This document shows positions 22,739-30,818 of a stretch of DNA of 31,904 nt, piece after piece. The DNA comes from QNZT01 sp964651755. GTDB lineage: Bacteria > Campylobacterota > Campylobacteria > Campylobacterales > QNZT01. Position 1 is the first letter of the stretch. The number at the start of each line of letters is the position of its first letter. The notes under the pieces were generated by a model, which made no database searches, was not told where the DNA came from, and saw only the letters and a program-made list of their open reading frames with translations. The stretch covers positions 1 to 31,904 of the forward strand of contig CAZYZD010000017.1 of the NCBI GenBank assembly GCA_964651755.1. The letters are read 5' to 3'. The position numbers and the translations under genes were made by a program.

Positions 22739-24406
22739 ATGATAGAACAGGAATCGATAGAAGCACTCAAAAACAGACTTGATATTGTTGATGTAGTGGG
22801 TAGTTATATCGAACTTAAAAAAAGTGGTGCCAATTTTAAAGCCAATTGCCCTTTTCATGGTGAGACTACACCCTCTTTTGTTGTCAGTCCTGCAAAACAG
22901 ATTTATAAATGTTTTGGCTGTGGAGTAGGAGGAGATAGTATTAAGTTTGTGATGGAATATGAAAAACTCTCCTATCCCGAGGCTCTTGAAAAGCTTGCTT
23001 CACAGTACAATATACATCTCAAACATACGGAAACAAAAAAAGAGTTTTCTAAAGAAAAGAAAATTCTTGAAGAGTTAAATCTTTTTTTTCGTAAAAATTT
23101 AAATAATAATGCAATCGCCAGACAATATTTGCATGAGCGGGGCATATATGAATCCTCCATTGAAAAGTTTGAAATTGGATATGCCCCTGAATCTTTTAAA
23201 ACACTTGAATATTTACGTGCAAAAGGTGTCTCTTTTACAGATGCCAAAAATTTTGGTCTTGTAGCAGTAGGGGAAAGTGGAAAGGCGTATGCCAGATTTA
23301 CACAGAGAATTACATTTCCTATTTTTACACCGGCTGGGAAGATAGTTGGTTTTGGCGGTAGAACTATTACAGATCATCCGGCAAAATATATCAATTCTCC
23401 ACAGAGTAAAATTTTTGATAAATCGCATCTGTTATATGGCTACCATAAAGCGAAGACAACAATCTTGCAAAAGGGTGAGATTATTGTTACCGAGGGGTAT
23501 TTGGATGTTATTATGTTGCATCAGGCAGGATTTACCAATACAGTTGCGACGTTGGGAACGGCATTGACAAATTATCATGTGCCTATTATTGCTCGCGGGG
23601 ATCCTAAAGTGATATTGGCATATGATGGCGACAAAGCAGGTAGAAGTGCAGCTTTTAAAGCAGCAGCGATGTTGAGTGAAAAAGGAATGGGTGGAGGTGT
23701 AGTACTTTTTAGCGGCGGTATGGATCCTGCGGATATGGTTAAAGCACATAAAGTAGATGAGTTGAGTGCATTGTTTAGAAAACCGAAACCTCTCATAGAG
23801 TTTTGTATAGAAGAAGTGATAGCCCAGTATAATTTGAGTGATCCTTTACAAAAAGAGAAGGCACTAAAAGATGTTACAGCATATCTTAAAAGATTAACGC
23901 CAGTTTTGCAGGAAGAGTATAAAGGGTATGTTGCAGCAATCCTGGGGATAAATGAACGGTTGATAGGTGTTCGTCATGAAAAATTTGTTGAACATGAACA
24001 ACAGCAAACTGGTCAAAAAAGAAGAGAAGATATCGCAGAACTTTCAATGATAAAGACAATTCTTTCCAACCCTTCGATTCTTGATCGTGTTTTTGATATT
24101 GTTGGTGCTGAAGTATTTCGTGTGCATAGTTATGAATTTTCTCTTGTTGCACAGGAAAAGTTTGATCATCAAGATTTGCTGGGAATCAGTATCCGTGATG
24201 ATATTAAAGAACTGGATGAAGAATCTCTTAAAAAGCAGTTAAGATTATTTTTGATAAAACACTATAACGAAGCACTGCGTATTGTTAGCCGAAATCGGAA
24301 TATTCCGGCAGAGAAGAAAAATTTTTTGTTGAGAAAAATCAAGGAAAACTTACAAAAACTGAAACGGGGGGAGTTGGTCGCTTATGAGAGCTTTAGCGCT
24401 GTTTAG
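22739..24406 (+). CDS. dnaG: DNA primase DnaG
   Basis: Makes RNA primers for replication. 555 residues. The CHC2 zinc finger has C37, H40, C58 and C61; the catalytic core contains the TOPRIM elements EGYLDV (E252) and YDGDKAG (D296, D298); a helical C-terminal part should bind the DnaB helicase. The start is fixed by the usual N-terminus (ESIEALKNRLDIVDVV). The ATG has no ribosome site but two TATAAT boxes just upstream. The end overlaps the next gene by 23 nt. The primase lies near the aroC-rnc-rnhA-TPR block, as I recall for Campylobacter, though here five genes intervene. Confidence 0.96.
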   Translation: MIEQESIEALKNRLDIVDVVGSYIELKKSGANFKANCPFHGETTPSFVVSPAKQIYKCFGCGVGGDSIKFVMEYEKLSYPEALEKLASQYNIHLKHTETKKEFSKEKKILEELNLFFRKNLNNNAIARQYLHERGIYESSIEKFEIGYAPESFKTLEYLRAKGVSFTDAKNFGLVAVGESGKAYARFTQRITFPIFTPAGKIVGFGGRTITDHPAKYINSPQSKIFDKSHLLYGYHKAKTTILQKGEIIVTEGYLDVIMLHQAGFTNTVATLGTALTNYHVPIIARGDPKVILAYDGDKAGRSAAFKAAAMLSEKGMGGGVVLFSGGMDPADMVKAHKVDELSALFRKPKPLIEFCIEEVIAQYNLSDPLQKEKALKDVTAYLKRLTPVLQEEYKGYVAAILGINERLIGVRHEKFVEHEQQQTGQKRREDIAELSMIKTILSNPSILDRVFDIVGAEVFRVHSYEFSLVAQEKFDHQDLLGISIRDDIKELDEESLKKQLRLFLIKHYNEALRIVSRNRNIPAEKKNFLLRKIKENLQKLKRGELVAYESFSAV

Positions 24407-25370
24407 CGGAGGATTGGACAGTATGATCTCTGTTAAATTGATTACAGATCAGGGAATTGATGTGACTGCTATTTATATTGATATGGGGTTTGGTAGCAGT
24501 AAAGACAAGACGGAGATTTTACAAAAAAGAGCTGCAATGGTAGGAGCAGATTTCAAGATCGTCAATATACGTGAACAGTTTGTTGAAGAGATACTGTTTG
24601 ATCCAAAATATGGATATGGTAAAAATTTTAATCCTTGTATTGATTGTCATGGTAATATGTTTCGTGTGGCAAAAGGATTGATGTCTGAATATGGTGCCTC
24701 TTTTATCATTACAGGTGAAGTCATCGGGCAGCGCCCGATGAGTCAAAGGGCAGATGCAATCAAAAATGTTACCAAACTTGCCGGAGATGAAGAGGGTGGA
24801 ATTATTTTGCGCCCGATGAGTGCAAAACTGATGACCCCGACGATACCGGAAAAAGAGGGATGGGTAGATCGTGAGAGATTGCTTGGTATCGAAGGTAGAA
24901 ACAGAGAAGTGCAGCTTAGACTGGCAAAAGAGTATGGTTTTGAAGAGTATGAGAGTCCGGGAGGAGGGTGTTTGTTGACAGAGTCCTCTTTTGAACAAAA
25001 GATCAGAGATGTGATGGCATATGAAAAATTTACAGTTGCAGATATTGATATTTTAAAAGCAGGAAGGCATTTGCGATTGCCTGATGGTGCCAAGCTGGTT
25101 ATAGGACGTAATCAGGAGGATAATGAAAAACTTAAAAAGATTGAGAATGAAAAATATATATTTGCCAGGGCGAATGATATTGCGGGACCAACAAGCCTAA
25201 TCAGTAAAAATGCAAGTGAGGCAGATAGAAAATTAGCTGCTAAATTGATTCTTACCTATACCAAAACACCCAAAGAGAGTGAAGGTAGTGTTTTGATAGG
25301 TGAAGAGATTGTCAAAGCAACACCCTTTGAAAATAAATCTTATGCACAGCCATATTTTGTGGTAAAATAA
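24384..25370 (+). CDS. PP-loop tRNA-thiolase-like protein fused to an NFACT-R domain
   Basis: 328 residues. The start has an ATP-pyrophosphatase loop, FSGGLDSM (7-14), as in ThiI and MnmA. NPCIDC gives C85 and C88, and GGGC gives C196; a Cys in NPC plus a later Cys is the arrangement used by MnmA for sulfur transfer to tRNA uridine. From about 225 to the end (KAGRHLRLP, KLVIGRNQEDN, GPTSLI) it looks like an NFACT-R (DUF814) RNA-binding domain. RNA sulfuration is therefore the best guess, but the exact product is unknown. ATG at 24384 lies inside the dnaG end, with GGGGGGAG upstream, so it is co-translated with primase. Databases usually call the homologue an ATP-binding protein. Confidence 0.8.
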   Translation: MRALALFSGGLDSMISVKLITDQGIDVTAIYIDMGFGSSKDKTEILQKRAAMVGADFKIVNIREQFVEEILFDPKYGYGKNFNPCIDCHGNMFRVAKGLMSEYGASFIITGEVIGQRPMSQRADAIKNVTKLAGDEEGGIILRPMSAKLMTPTIPEKEGWVDRERLLGIEGRNREVQLRLAKEYGFEEYESPGGGCLLTESSFEQKIRDVMAYEKFTVADIDILKAGRHLRLPDGAKLVIGRNQEDNEKLKKIENEKYIFARANDIAGPTSLISKNASEADRKLAAKLILTYTKTPKESEGSVLIGEEIVKATPFENKSYAQPYFVVK

Positions 25371-25388
25371 AAATATAAAGGAGTTTAT

Positions 25389-25562
25389 ATGAGTACTTCA
25401 GCAGTAGTTGGTATTTCTACAGTAGTAATGGTTATAGTATTGATAGGAACGGTATATGGTGGATTATACTTTTCTAAAAAGTCAGCCCAAAAAAGACGTG
25501 AACAAGAAGAACTGCGAAAGCGTCTTCAGGAAGAAGAGTCTGCCAACAGGAGAAAATTTTGA
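25389..25562 (+). CDS. 57-residue single-span membrane protein, unknown
   Basis: ATG at 25389 behind AAGGAG, 57 codons, stop TGA at 25560-25562. One hydrophobic span (about residues 5-27, AVVGISTVVMVIVLIGTVYGG) is followed by a highly charged Lys/Arg/Glu tail (RREQEELRKRLQEEE) that should be a short cytoplasmic coiled coil. I know no family. It follows the thiolase-like gene by 18 nt, and its stop overlaps the start of another small membrane protein gene, so the two are probably co-translated. Confidence 0.65.
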   Translation: MSTSAVVGISTVVMVIVLIGTVYGGLYFSKKSAQKRREQEELRKRLQEEESANRRKF

Positions 25563-25792
25563 AAAGAACCCTCCTGGATCTTTATGGTGCATGGATCCTC
25601 TTTTTTCATTATGCGAAATGGCCGATAGTTATCGGTCTCCCGATTTTATATCTGGAGCTTGATTATAAACGAAACCTGATAATGGATATTATTTGGATCT
25701 ATTGTCTCTATCTTGTGCTGGAGGGAGTATATCGCCGGTATATATTGAAGCAAAAATGTAACTCAAAAGGGTGTGATATTAAGAAAAAATAA
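25559..25792 (+). CDS. 77-residue small membrane protein, unknown
   Basis: Starts with TTG at 25559, overlapping the previous stop as TTGA, with AGGAG eight nucleotides upstream. The product has a Trp/Tyr/Phe-rich hydrophobic region (GAWILFFHYAKWPIVIGLPIL) and a second one (IMDIIWIYCLYLVLEGVY), then a basic tail with two cysteines. Two spans or re-entrant helices are likely. No in-frame ATG allows a comparable product. Function is unknown; the coupling to the 57-residue protein suggests a two-component membrane assembly. Confidence 0.6.
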   Translation: MKRTLLDLYGAWILFFHYAKWPIVIGLPILYLELDYKRNLIMDIIWIYCLYLVLEGVYRRYILKQKCNSKGCDIKKK

Positions 25793-25803
25793 TCTTTTTT
25801 TGA

Positions 25804-25809
25804 TATAAT
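25804..25809 (+). promoter_or_regulatory. -10 box of the tRNA-Ala gene
   Basis: TATAAT after a T run (TTTTTTTGATATAATC), 20 nt before the mature tRNA 5' end, leaving a short leader for RNase P to remove. Confidence 0.55.
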
Positions 25810-25829
25810 CATATCCTCTTATTGAAACA

Positions 25830-25905
25830 GGGGCCTTAGCTCAGCTGGGAGAGCGCTTCGCTGGCAGCGAAGAGGTCACCGGTTCGATCCCGGTAGGCTC
25901 CACCA
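25830..25905 (+). tRNA. tRNA-Ala (anticodon GGC)
   Basis: 76 nt with encoded CCA. The acceptor stem pairs GGGGCCT with AGGCTCC and contains the G3-U70 wobble pair that marks alanine tRNAs. D-arm AGCTCAGCTGGGAGAGC, anticodon stem CTTCG/CGAAG around CTGGCAG (anticodon GGC at 25863-25865), and T-arm ACCGG-TTCGATC-CCGGT are all intact. It stands alone, between the small membrane protein pair and the CYTH-CHAD gene. Confidence 0.98.
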
Positions 25906-26016
25906 TAGAATTTTTCTTTCTTTGTAACAACTCCTTAAAAAATATGGTAAAATTTTATATCCTTTTTGAATCTCTGACAAAGTTCATAAAGTTAAACTTT
26001 TTTCGAGGATTTTTCT

Positions 26017-27399
26017 ATGCAGGAGATTGAAAGAAAGTATCTACTAAAGCCTCATATTCTGGACTTTTTGGCTTCCTATCCGCATCAATGTAAAAAGATT
26101 GTTCAATTTTATACCAAAGTAACACCTGATGTCAGTGTGCGTTTTCGGAAAATAGGCAAGCACTATTATAAAACAGTGAAGAAAGGCAAAGGTGGTATTC
26201 GTGATGAATATGAGAAAGAAATATCCCGAAAGAGTTATGTGAAAAACTTTTCAAAACGTATAGGCTATGTGATTCATAAAAAGAGATGCTTTTTTAAAAT
26301 GAATCAGATGATTTACAGTGTAGATATATATAAAAAGCCGTTTCAAGGACTTTTTGTTTTGGAAGTTGAATTTAAGGGAAAAGATACTTTTAAAGAGTTT
26401 GTTTTACCGGAAGCACTTATTGAGTATGTGAATAAAGAGGTTACAGAGGATGAAGTGTATAAAAATAAAAATCTTGCACTTTTCGGATTGCCGGTAACGA
26501 AAAAAAAGTTTTTTGCAATAGAACATTTGATGCAAAAGCTGCAGAATTTTAATAAAAATATTTTGGAAGCAAAAAAGAAAATTTTGCATAATGGAGATCA
26601 TGAAGACCTCCATATGTTTCGGGTGACGTTGCGTACTTCTGTTTCACTATTGAAAAGTTGTCACTTTATGTGTGATGAAAAAGGTTGTTTGTATTTTAAA
26701 AGCTTATTGAAGGAGGTACTCTTCGTTACCAATCGCAAAAGGGATCTTGATGTTCTCCAGCTACACCTTATGGATTTGGGAAAAGATATAAAAAGTGAAG
26801 AGTTACAAAAAGCATTTGCAAAGTTTCACTCTGAAGTAGCTTTTTTGTTAAAAAAAGAGGAGAAGTATATTCAACAATATTTATGTAGTCAACAGTTTGA
26901 TGATATTGTAAAAGAGTATACTTCCTTTATTTATAAAGCGTATAAACAGCATCAGACTTTTTATAGCAAGTATGATATTCGACCTGTATGTGATGATGTG
27001 ATACTGAGAACTTTTGAGAAGATAGAGCAAAAAATTTTTCAATTTGAAAAACATAGGAATGAAGAAATTTTACATAAATTAAGGATTGATTTTAAAAGGA
27101 TGCGTTATTTGCTTGAAAATTTCAAACTTTTATATAAGAAAAAAAAGATAAAAGCAGTTATTTCTGATGTAAAAAAACTGCAAAATATTTTGGGGAAATT
27201 TCATGATGCATACCAGCAAAAAATAATTTTTCAAGATTTTTTGCGTGATCAAAAGGATACCAGCGTAGTTTTTTTGATTGAAAACCTGATATTGCCACAA
27301 ATTGAAAGCAAAGAAGATAAAGAGATAAAACGTATCAGAAAGAAATTAAAAAAGTTTTTAAAAGATAAAAAGCTTTTTAGTGAACTATTTCTTCCTTAA
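26017..27399 (+). CDS. CYTH and CHAD domain protein
   Basis: 460 residues. The N-terminal CYTH domain (about 1-155) begins with the ExExK signature, E3-I-E5-R-K7, and has alternating basic and acidic strands that bind triphosphates and metal; many such proteins are inorganic triphosphatases. From about 180 to 440 comes the helical CHAD domain with conserved His/Arg/Lys segments HMFRVTLRTSVSLLK and HKLRIDFKRMRYLLE, which in other bacteria binds polyphosphate. A role in polyphosphate or triphosphate metabolism follows from the family. ATG at 26017 follows CGAGGA. Its stop abuts the stop of the convergent DUF4870 gene with no base between. Confidence 0.88.
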   Translation: MQEIERKYLLKPHILDFLASYPHQCKKIVQFYTKVTPDVSVRFRKIGKHYYKTVKKGKGGIRDEYEKEISRKSYVKNFSKRIGYVIHKKRCFFKMNQMIYSVDIYKKPFQGLFVLEVEFKGKDTFKEFVLPEALIEYVNKEVTEDEVYKNKNLALFGLPVTKKKFFAIEHLMQKLQNFNKNILEAKKKILHNGDHEDLHMFRVTLRTSVSLLKSCHFMCDEKGCLYFKSLLKEVLFVTNRKRDLDVLQLHLMDLGKDIKSEELQKAFAKFHSEVAFLLKKEEKYIQQYLCSQQFDDIVKEYTSFIYKAYKQHQTFYSKYDIRPVCDDVILRTFEKIEQKIFQFEKHRNEEILHKLRIDFKRMRYLLENFKLLYKKKKIKAVISDVKKLQNILGKFHDAYQQKIIFQDFLRDQKDTSVVFLIENLILPQIESKEDKEIKRIRKKLKKFLKDKKLFSELFLP

Positions 27400-27741
27400 T
27401 TATTTAAAAAAGGAGATACTCATCGGGTATTTCCAAAGCAGACCGTCATTTGCTTTGATACCGCCGATTATTGCCAGAATAAAGATGGCAATTTTCAGAA
27501 TAAAGAGCAGTATAATGCCAATCCCAATATATGCCAGGAAAAATGCAATCAGACCATAGATGAAGTAAGAAAGCATCCAGTTAAGGACAATTTTACCGTG
27601 TTTATCAATATAAGAAGACTCTTCTTTTTTGATTTGCCACATAATGATAACGGCAATAAGTCCGGCGAATGGAAAAAGTATATTTAACAGTTGTGCAAAA
27701 TGAATATACATTGCCCAATTACGTTCCCATTTGACAGGCAT
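27400..27741 (-). CDS. DUF4870 (Tic20-like) small membrane protein
   Basis: 113 residues with three hydrophobic stretches: about 15-35, 53-73 and 75-92. The pattern HFAQLLNILFPFAGLIAVIIMW, then DKHGKIVLNWMLSY and a Gly/Ile-rich last helix, matches DUF4870 proteins, whose function is unknown. An internal ATG ten codons in (MYIHFAQ) is an alternative start. It faces the CYTH-CHAD gene tail to tail and is divergent from the small acidic protein gene. Confidence 0.8.
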   Translation of the reverse strand: MPVKWERNWAMYIHFAQLLNILFPFAGLIAVIIMWQIKKEESSYIDKHGKIVLNWMLSYFIYGLIAFFLAYIGIGIILLFILKIAIFILAIIGGIKANDGLLWKYPMSISFFK

Positions 27742-27773
27742 ACATATCCCTTCTTTTTTTTGTACTATTATAC

Positions 27774-27779
27774 TATAAT
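27774..27779 (+). promoter_or_regulatory. -10 box of the small acidic protein gene
   Basis: TATAAT in the context ATACTATAATTGC, 22 nt before the ATG, with AAGGAG between. Confidence 0.55.
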
Positions 27780-27801
27780 TGCAGGAAAAAAAGGAGTATA
27801 C

Positions 27802-28083
27802 ATGGCAGTTATATTTGAGTCATTGATAAAATCCAATCCGGTAGGACGATGGTATATCGAATTAAGGGATACATCAGAGGAAGATAGAGTGGAGTTTTGT
27901 CTGGATATGGATGAATACGCTCAGAAAATTGAGGATATGGGTGCTGAATATGGTGGCGATATTGAAGTACACTGGAAAGCGGATGAAAATGTTACACAGC
28001 AGCAGCTGAATGAAGTTCGTATAGAGATTGCACGCTGGGAACAGCAGATGCAGGAAGATACAGATGGAGAGATGAAATTTTAA
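27802..28083 (+). CDS. Small acidic protein, unknown function
   Basis: 93 residues from the ATG at 27802, which has AAGGAG eight nucleotides upstream; the open frame extends further 5' but without a comparable start. Strongly acidic, with several Trp (RWYIELRD, VHWKADE, ARWEQQM). Predicted mixed beta-alpha: a short strand region with EVHW, then a C-terminal helix. I recognise no family; similar proteins seem to be annotated only as hypothetical in Sulfurovum-like genomes. Alone on its promoter, 85 nt before arsC. Confidence 0.72.
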   Translation: MAVIFESLIKSNPVGRWYIELRDTSEEDRVEFCLDMDEYAQKIEDMGAEYGGDIEVHWKADENVTQQQLNEVRIEIARWEQQMQEDTDGEMKF

Positions 28084-28168
28084 TCCGCTTTTGGTAAAAT
28101 CGCGACCGGTTTTAAATGACTTGTCCAAAGTGAAATAGTAATTATAAATTTAAGAAATAAGGAAATAG

Positions 28169-28525
28169 ATGTCAAAAATACAAATATGGCATAATCCGAG
28201 ATGTAGTAAATCAAGAGAAGCATTGAAAGTTTTGGAAGAGAATGGTATTGATGCTGAGGTAATAAAATATCTCGATATACCGCATACTAGGGAAGAGATC
28301 AGAAAATTGCTTGATATGCTTGGTTTAAAATCTGCAAGAGCATTGATGCGAACAAAAGAAGCTATTTATAAAGAGCTTGGATTAAAAGATGTGACAGATG
28401 AAGAAAAGTTAATTGATGCGATGGTAGAGCATCCTCGTTTAATAGAGCGTCCGATTGTGATCAAAGAAGGTAAAGCTGTGATTGGCAGACCTGTTGAAAA
28501 AGTAATTGAATTGGTAAAGGGGTAG
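28169..28525 (+). CDS. arsC: ArsC-family arsenate reductase (glutaredoxin type)
   Basis: 118 residues with the catalytic Cys at C12 (HNPRCSKSREAL) and all three arginines that bind the oxyanion in plasmid R773 ArsC (R60, R94, R107) at matching places: R61, R94 and R107. This supports true arsenate reduction using glutaredoxin and glutathione, or another thiol donor, rather than an Spx-like role. There is no arsR or arsenite pump beside it, so it may be a housekeeping YfgD-type copy. ATG at 28169 follows AAGGAAA. The next gene starts three bases after its stop. Confidence 0.88.
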   Translation: MSKIQIWHNPRCSKSREALKVLEENGIDAEVIKYLDIPHTREEIRKLLDMLGLKSARALMRTKEAIYKELGLKDVTDEEKLIDAMVEHPRLIERPIVIKEGKAVIGRPVEKVIELVKG

Positions 28526-28528
28526 TTT

Positions 28529-30124
28529 GTGTTAAGTACAGTAAATCTGACGCAGCGCTATGGAAAGCGTGTACTTTTTGAAAAGATCAATCAGACATTT
28601 GATAAGGGTAAAAGATATGGTCTTATCGGTGCTAATGGTGCGGGTAAAAGTACTTTTTTGAAAATCATAGCAGGTGAAATAGAGCCTACTGAAGGAGAAA
28701 TTCATATACAGCCGGGTTTAAAGATGGGTGTTTTAGGACAAAATCAACACGCTTTTGATGATTTTACGCTTAAAGATGCAGTGTTGTATGGCAATAAGCG
28801 TTTGTATGATGCCCAAAAAGAGAAAGAAAAACTCTATATGGAGGGTGATTTTGAAGATGATGCAGTCAACAATCGTCTTGCAGAATTGGAGATTATTTGT
28901 GCAGAAGAAGATCCGACTTATGAATCTGATGTACATATTGAAAAGCTTCTTGAAGCACTGGGATTTGATGCTTCTATACATGAAGAGAAGATGAGTTCCT
29001 TAACAGGAGGAGATAAATTCAAAATCCTTCTTGCACAGGTGCTTTTTCCAAAGCCGGATATTTTACTACTTGATGAGCCTACAAATAACTTGGATATGGA
29101 TGCGATTGCCTGGCTTGAGCAACAGTTGAAACGTCATGAAGGAACACTTGTTGTGATTTCACATGACAGGCACTTCCTAAATTCTGTTGTTACGCATATT
29201 TTGGATCTTGATTTTAAAACGATTCGGGAATTTACGGGTAATTATGATGAATGGTATATTGCTGCTAATTTGATTGCAAAACAGCAGGAAGCTGATCGTA
29301 ATAAAAAGATGAAAGAGAAAGAACAACTTGAAAATTTTATCAGACGTTTTTCTGCGAATGCATCTAAGGCGAAACAGGCAACAAGTCGTCAGAAGCAGTT
29401 GGAGAAACTTGATCTTGGAGAGATTCAGATTTCCAGCAGACGTGATCCAAGTATTATGTTTAAGCCTTGTCGTGAGATAGGGCAGGAAGTACTTGAAGTA
29501 GAAGGTGTATCTAAAAGTTATGAAGATCATAAAGTTTTTGAGAATATCACTTTCAAAGTAGAAAAGGGTGATAAGATTGCTTTGATTGGTGCGAATGGTG
29601 TAGGGAAAACGACTCTTTTGGAAATTATTACTGAAAATATGACTCCTGATACAGGTGAAGTGAAGTGGGGACAGACAATTTTTAAAACCTATTTTCCCCA
29701 AAATACAACAGAGATTGTAAAAGGTGAAGAGAATCTGTATGGATGGATACAGGGATTTAGTAAAGACTGGCATATTGATGAAATTCGTAAATGTCTGGGA
29801 AGAATGCTTTTTTCAGGAGAAGAGCAGGAAAAAAAGGTTGATGCTCTCAGTGGCGGTGAAAAACATAGATTGATGATGAGTAAAATGATGATGGATTCTG
29901 CAAATTTTCTAATTATGGATGAACCCGATAATCATCTTGATCTTGAAGCCATTGTTTCTTTGGGGGAAGCACTTTACAATTATGACGGTAATGTAATTTG
30001 TGTTTCACATGACCGGGAGTTGATTGATGCTTTTGCCAACAGAATTATTGAATTGAAACCTGATGGAACACTGATTGATTTTAAAGGTGATTATGAAGCT
30101 TATCGTGAGCAGATAAAAGGATAG
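28529..30124 (+). CDS. ABC-F ATPase, YbiT-like
   Basis: 531 residues, two ABC domains and no membrane part, so it acts on the ribosome rather than in transport. Domain 1: Walker A GANGAGKST (34-42), signature LTGGDK (158-163), Walker B DEPTNNLD near 183. Linker about 245-320 (Lys/Glu-rich). Domain 2: Walker A GANGVGKTT near 354, signature LSGGEK near 440, Walker B DEPDNHLD (464-471). Overall it resembles E. coli YbiT. Two deviations: LTGGD for LSGGE in domain 1, and DEPD for DEPT in domain 2; the catalytic Glu is kept in both. GTG start at 28529, tightly behind arsC, and ended by a strong hairpin. Confidence 0.92.
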   Translation: MLSTVNLTQRYGKRVLFEKINQTFDKGKRYGLIGANGAGKSTFLKIIAGEIEPTEGEIHIQPGLKMGVLGQNQHAFDDFTLKDAVLYGNKRLYDAQKEKEKLYMEGDFEDDAVNNRLAELEIICAEEDPTYESDVHIEKLLEALGFDASIHEEKMSSLTGGDKFKILLAQVLFPKPDILLLDEPTNNLDMDAIAWLEQQLKRHEGTLVVISHDRHFLNSVVTHILDLDFKTIREFTGNYDEWYIAANLIAKQQEADRNKKMKEKEQLENFIRRFSANASKAKQATSRQKQLEKLDLGEIQISSRRDPSIMFKPCREIGQEVLEVEGVSKSYEDHKVFENITFKVEKGDKIALIGANGVGKTTLLEIITENMTPDTGEVKWGQTIFKTYFPQNTTEIVKGEENLYGWIQGFSKDWHIDEIRKCLGRMLFSGEEQEKKVDALSGGEKHRLMMSKMMMDSANFLIMDEPDNHLDLEAIVSLGEALYNYDGNVICVSHDRELIDAFANRIIELKPDGTLIDFKGDYEAYREQIKG

Positions 30125-30130
30125 GGATAG

Positions 30131-30163
30131 AAGGTATCGGTATTGCCGATACCTTTATTTATA
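30131..30163 (+). terminator. Strong terminator after the ABC-F gene
   Basis: AAGGTATCGG (30131-30140) pairs with CCGATACCTT (30146-30155) around TATTG, ten perfect pairs, followed by TATTTAT. It starts six bases past the stop codon and also faces the end of the convergent thioredoxin gene. Confidence 0.8.
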
Positions 30164-30167
30164 GAAA

Positions 30168-30701
30168 TTATTTAACGTATTTTAATATTGTCTTGTTGTT
30201 AACCATTCCAATAAACTGACGTCTCAAGTTTCCTGTTTTGTCAAAGATTAGCATATAAGGAATTTGTCCTTTCCATCCTGTATTTGCTCTGACAAAAGAG
30301 ACAAGATCCCACGCATAGTCAAGATTTACTACCGGGTAGTTGATACCTTTTTCCTTGATAAAGGCATTTAACTCGTCATTGCTCATTTGTGTCTGGACTT
30401 GAACTCCTATAATTTGTAATTTATCCTGATTCTGTTTTTGCATCTCAATAAGATGTGGTATTTCAAGTAGACATGGAGGGCAATAAGGACCAAAGAAATC
30501 CAACAATACCGCTTTTCCGCTGTACTTATCAAAGATAAAACCATTTTTTGTGACTGTAATATTAATTAGTTTGCCATTAGTAGTATTTAGTTCAATATTT
30601 TGTACTTCTAGTTCATCTTTTGCATTAGCAGAGGTGAATAGAAAAGCTCCTAAAATAATAACTGTAAAGCCTGTTTTTATAAATTGTTTAAATCTGTTCA
30701 T
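30168..30701 (-). CDS. Exported TlpA-like thiol-disulfide oxidoreductase
   Basis: 177 residues. A signal sequence (about 8-27, ending SANA) sends it to the periplasm. The redox site is FGPYCPPC with C74 and C77; CPPC and the nearby LLEIPHL are typical of TlpA/ResA-like thioredoxins that reduce specific partners such as apocytochrome c. NYPVVNLDY and the cis-Pro segment KGQIPYMLIFD complete the fold. ATG at 30701 has AAGG upstream. It is divergent from moaC. The partner is not evident from context. Confidence 0.88.
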   Translation of the reverse strand: MNRFKQFIKTGFTVIILGAFLFTSANAKDELEVQNIELNTTNGKLINITVTKNGFIFDKYSGKAVLLDFFGPYCPPCLLEIPHLIEMQKQNQDKLQIIGVQVQTQMSNDELNAFIKEKGINYPVVNLDYAWDLVSFVRANTGWKGQIPYMLIFDKTGNLRRQFIGMVNNKTILKYVK

Positions 30702-30787
30702 TATTAACCTTAAGTATAAGTTCTTTTATTTTTTAAAGATTTGAATTTTAGTATTATATTAATTAAATGTGTATTAATTGTGTATGG

Positions 30788-30793
30788 TATAAT
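30788..30793 (+). promoter_or_regulatory. -10 box of the moaC operon
   Basis: TATAAT preceded by TGG (extended -10 type), 25 nt before the GTG start; GAAGGGAA lies between as ribosome site. Confidence 0.55.
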
Positions 30794-30818
30794 ATAGAAA
30801 AAACAGAAGGGAAAATTA

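Noticed and set aside
27691..27801. Upstream extension of the small acidic protein
   Set aside because: It would run through the -10 box and ribosome site and overlap the divergent DUF4870 gene.
30713..30718. TATACT as the -10 box of the TlpA-like gene
   Set aside because: Its expected start point would fall inside the ribosome site, leaving too short a leader; placement uncertain, so not listed as a feature.
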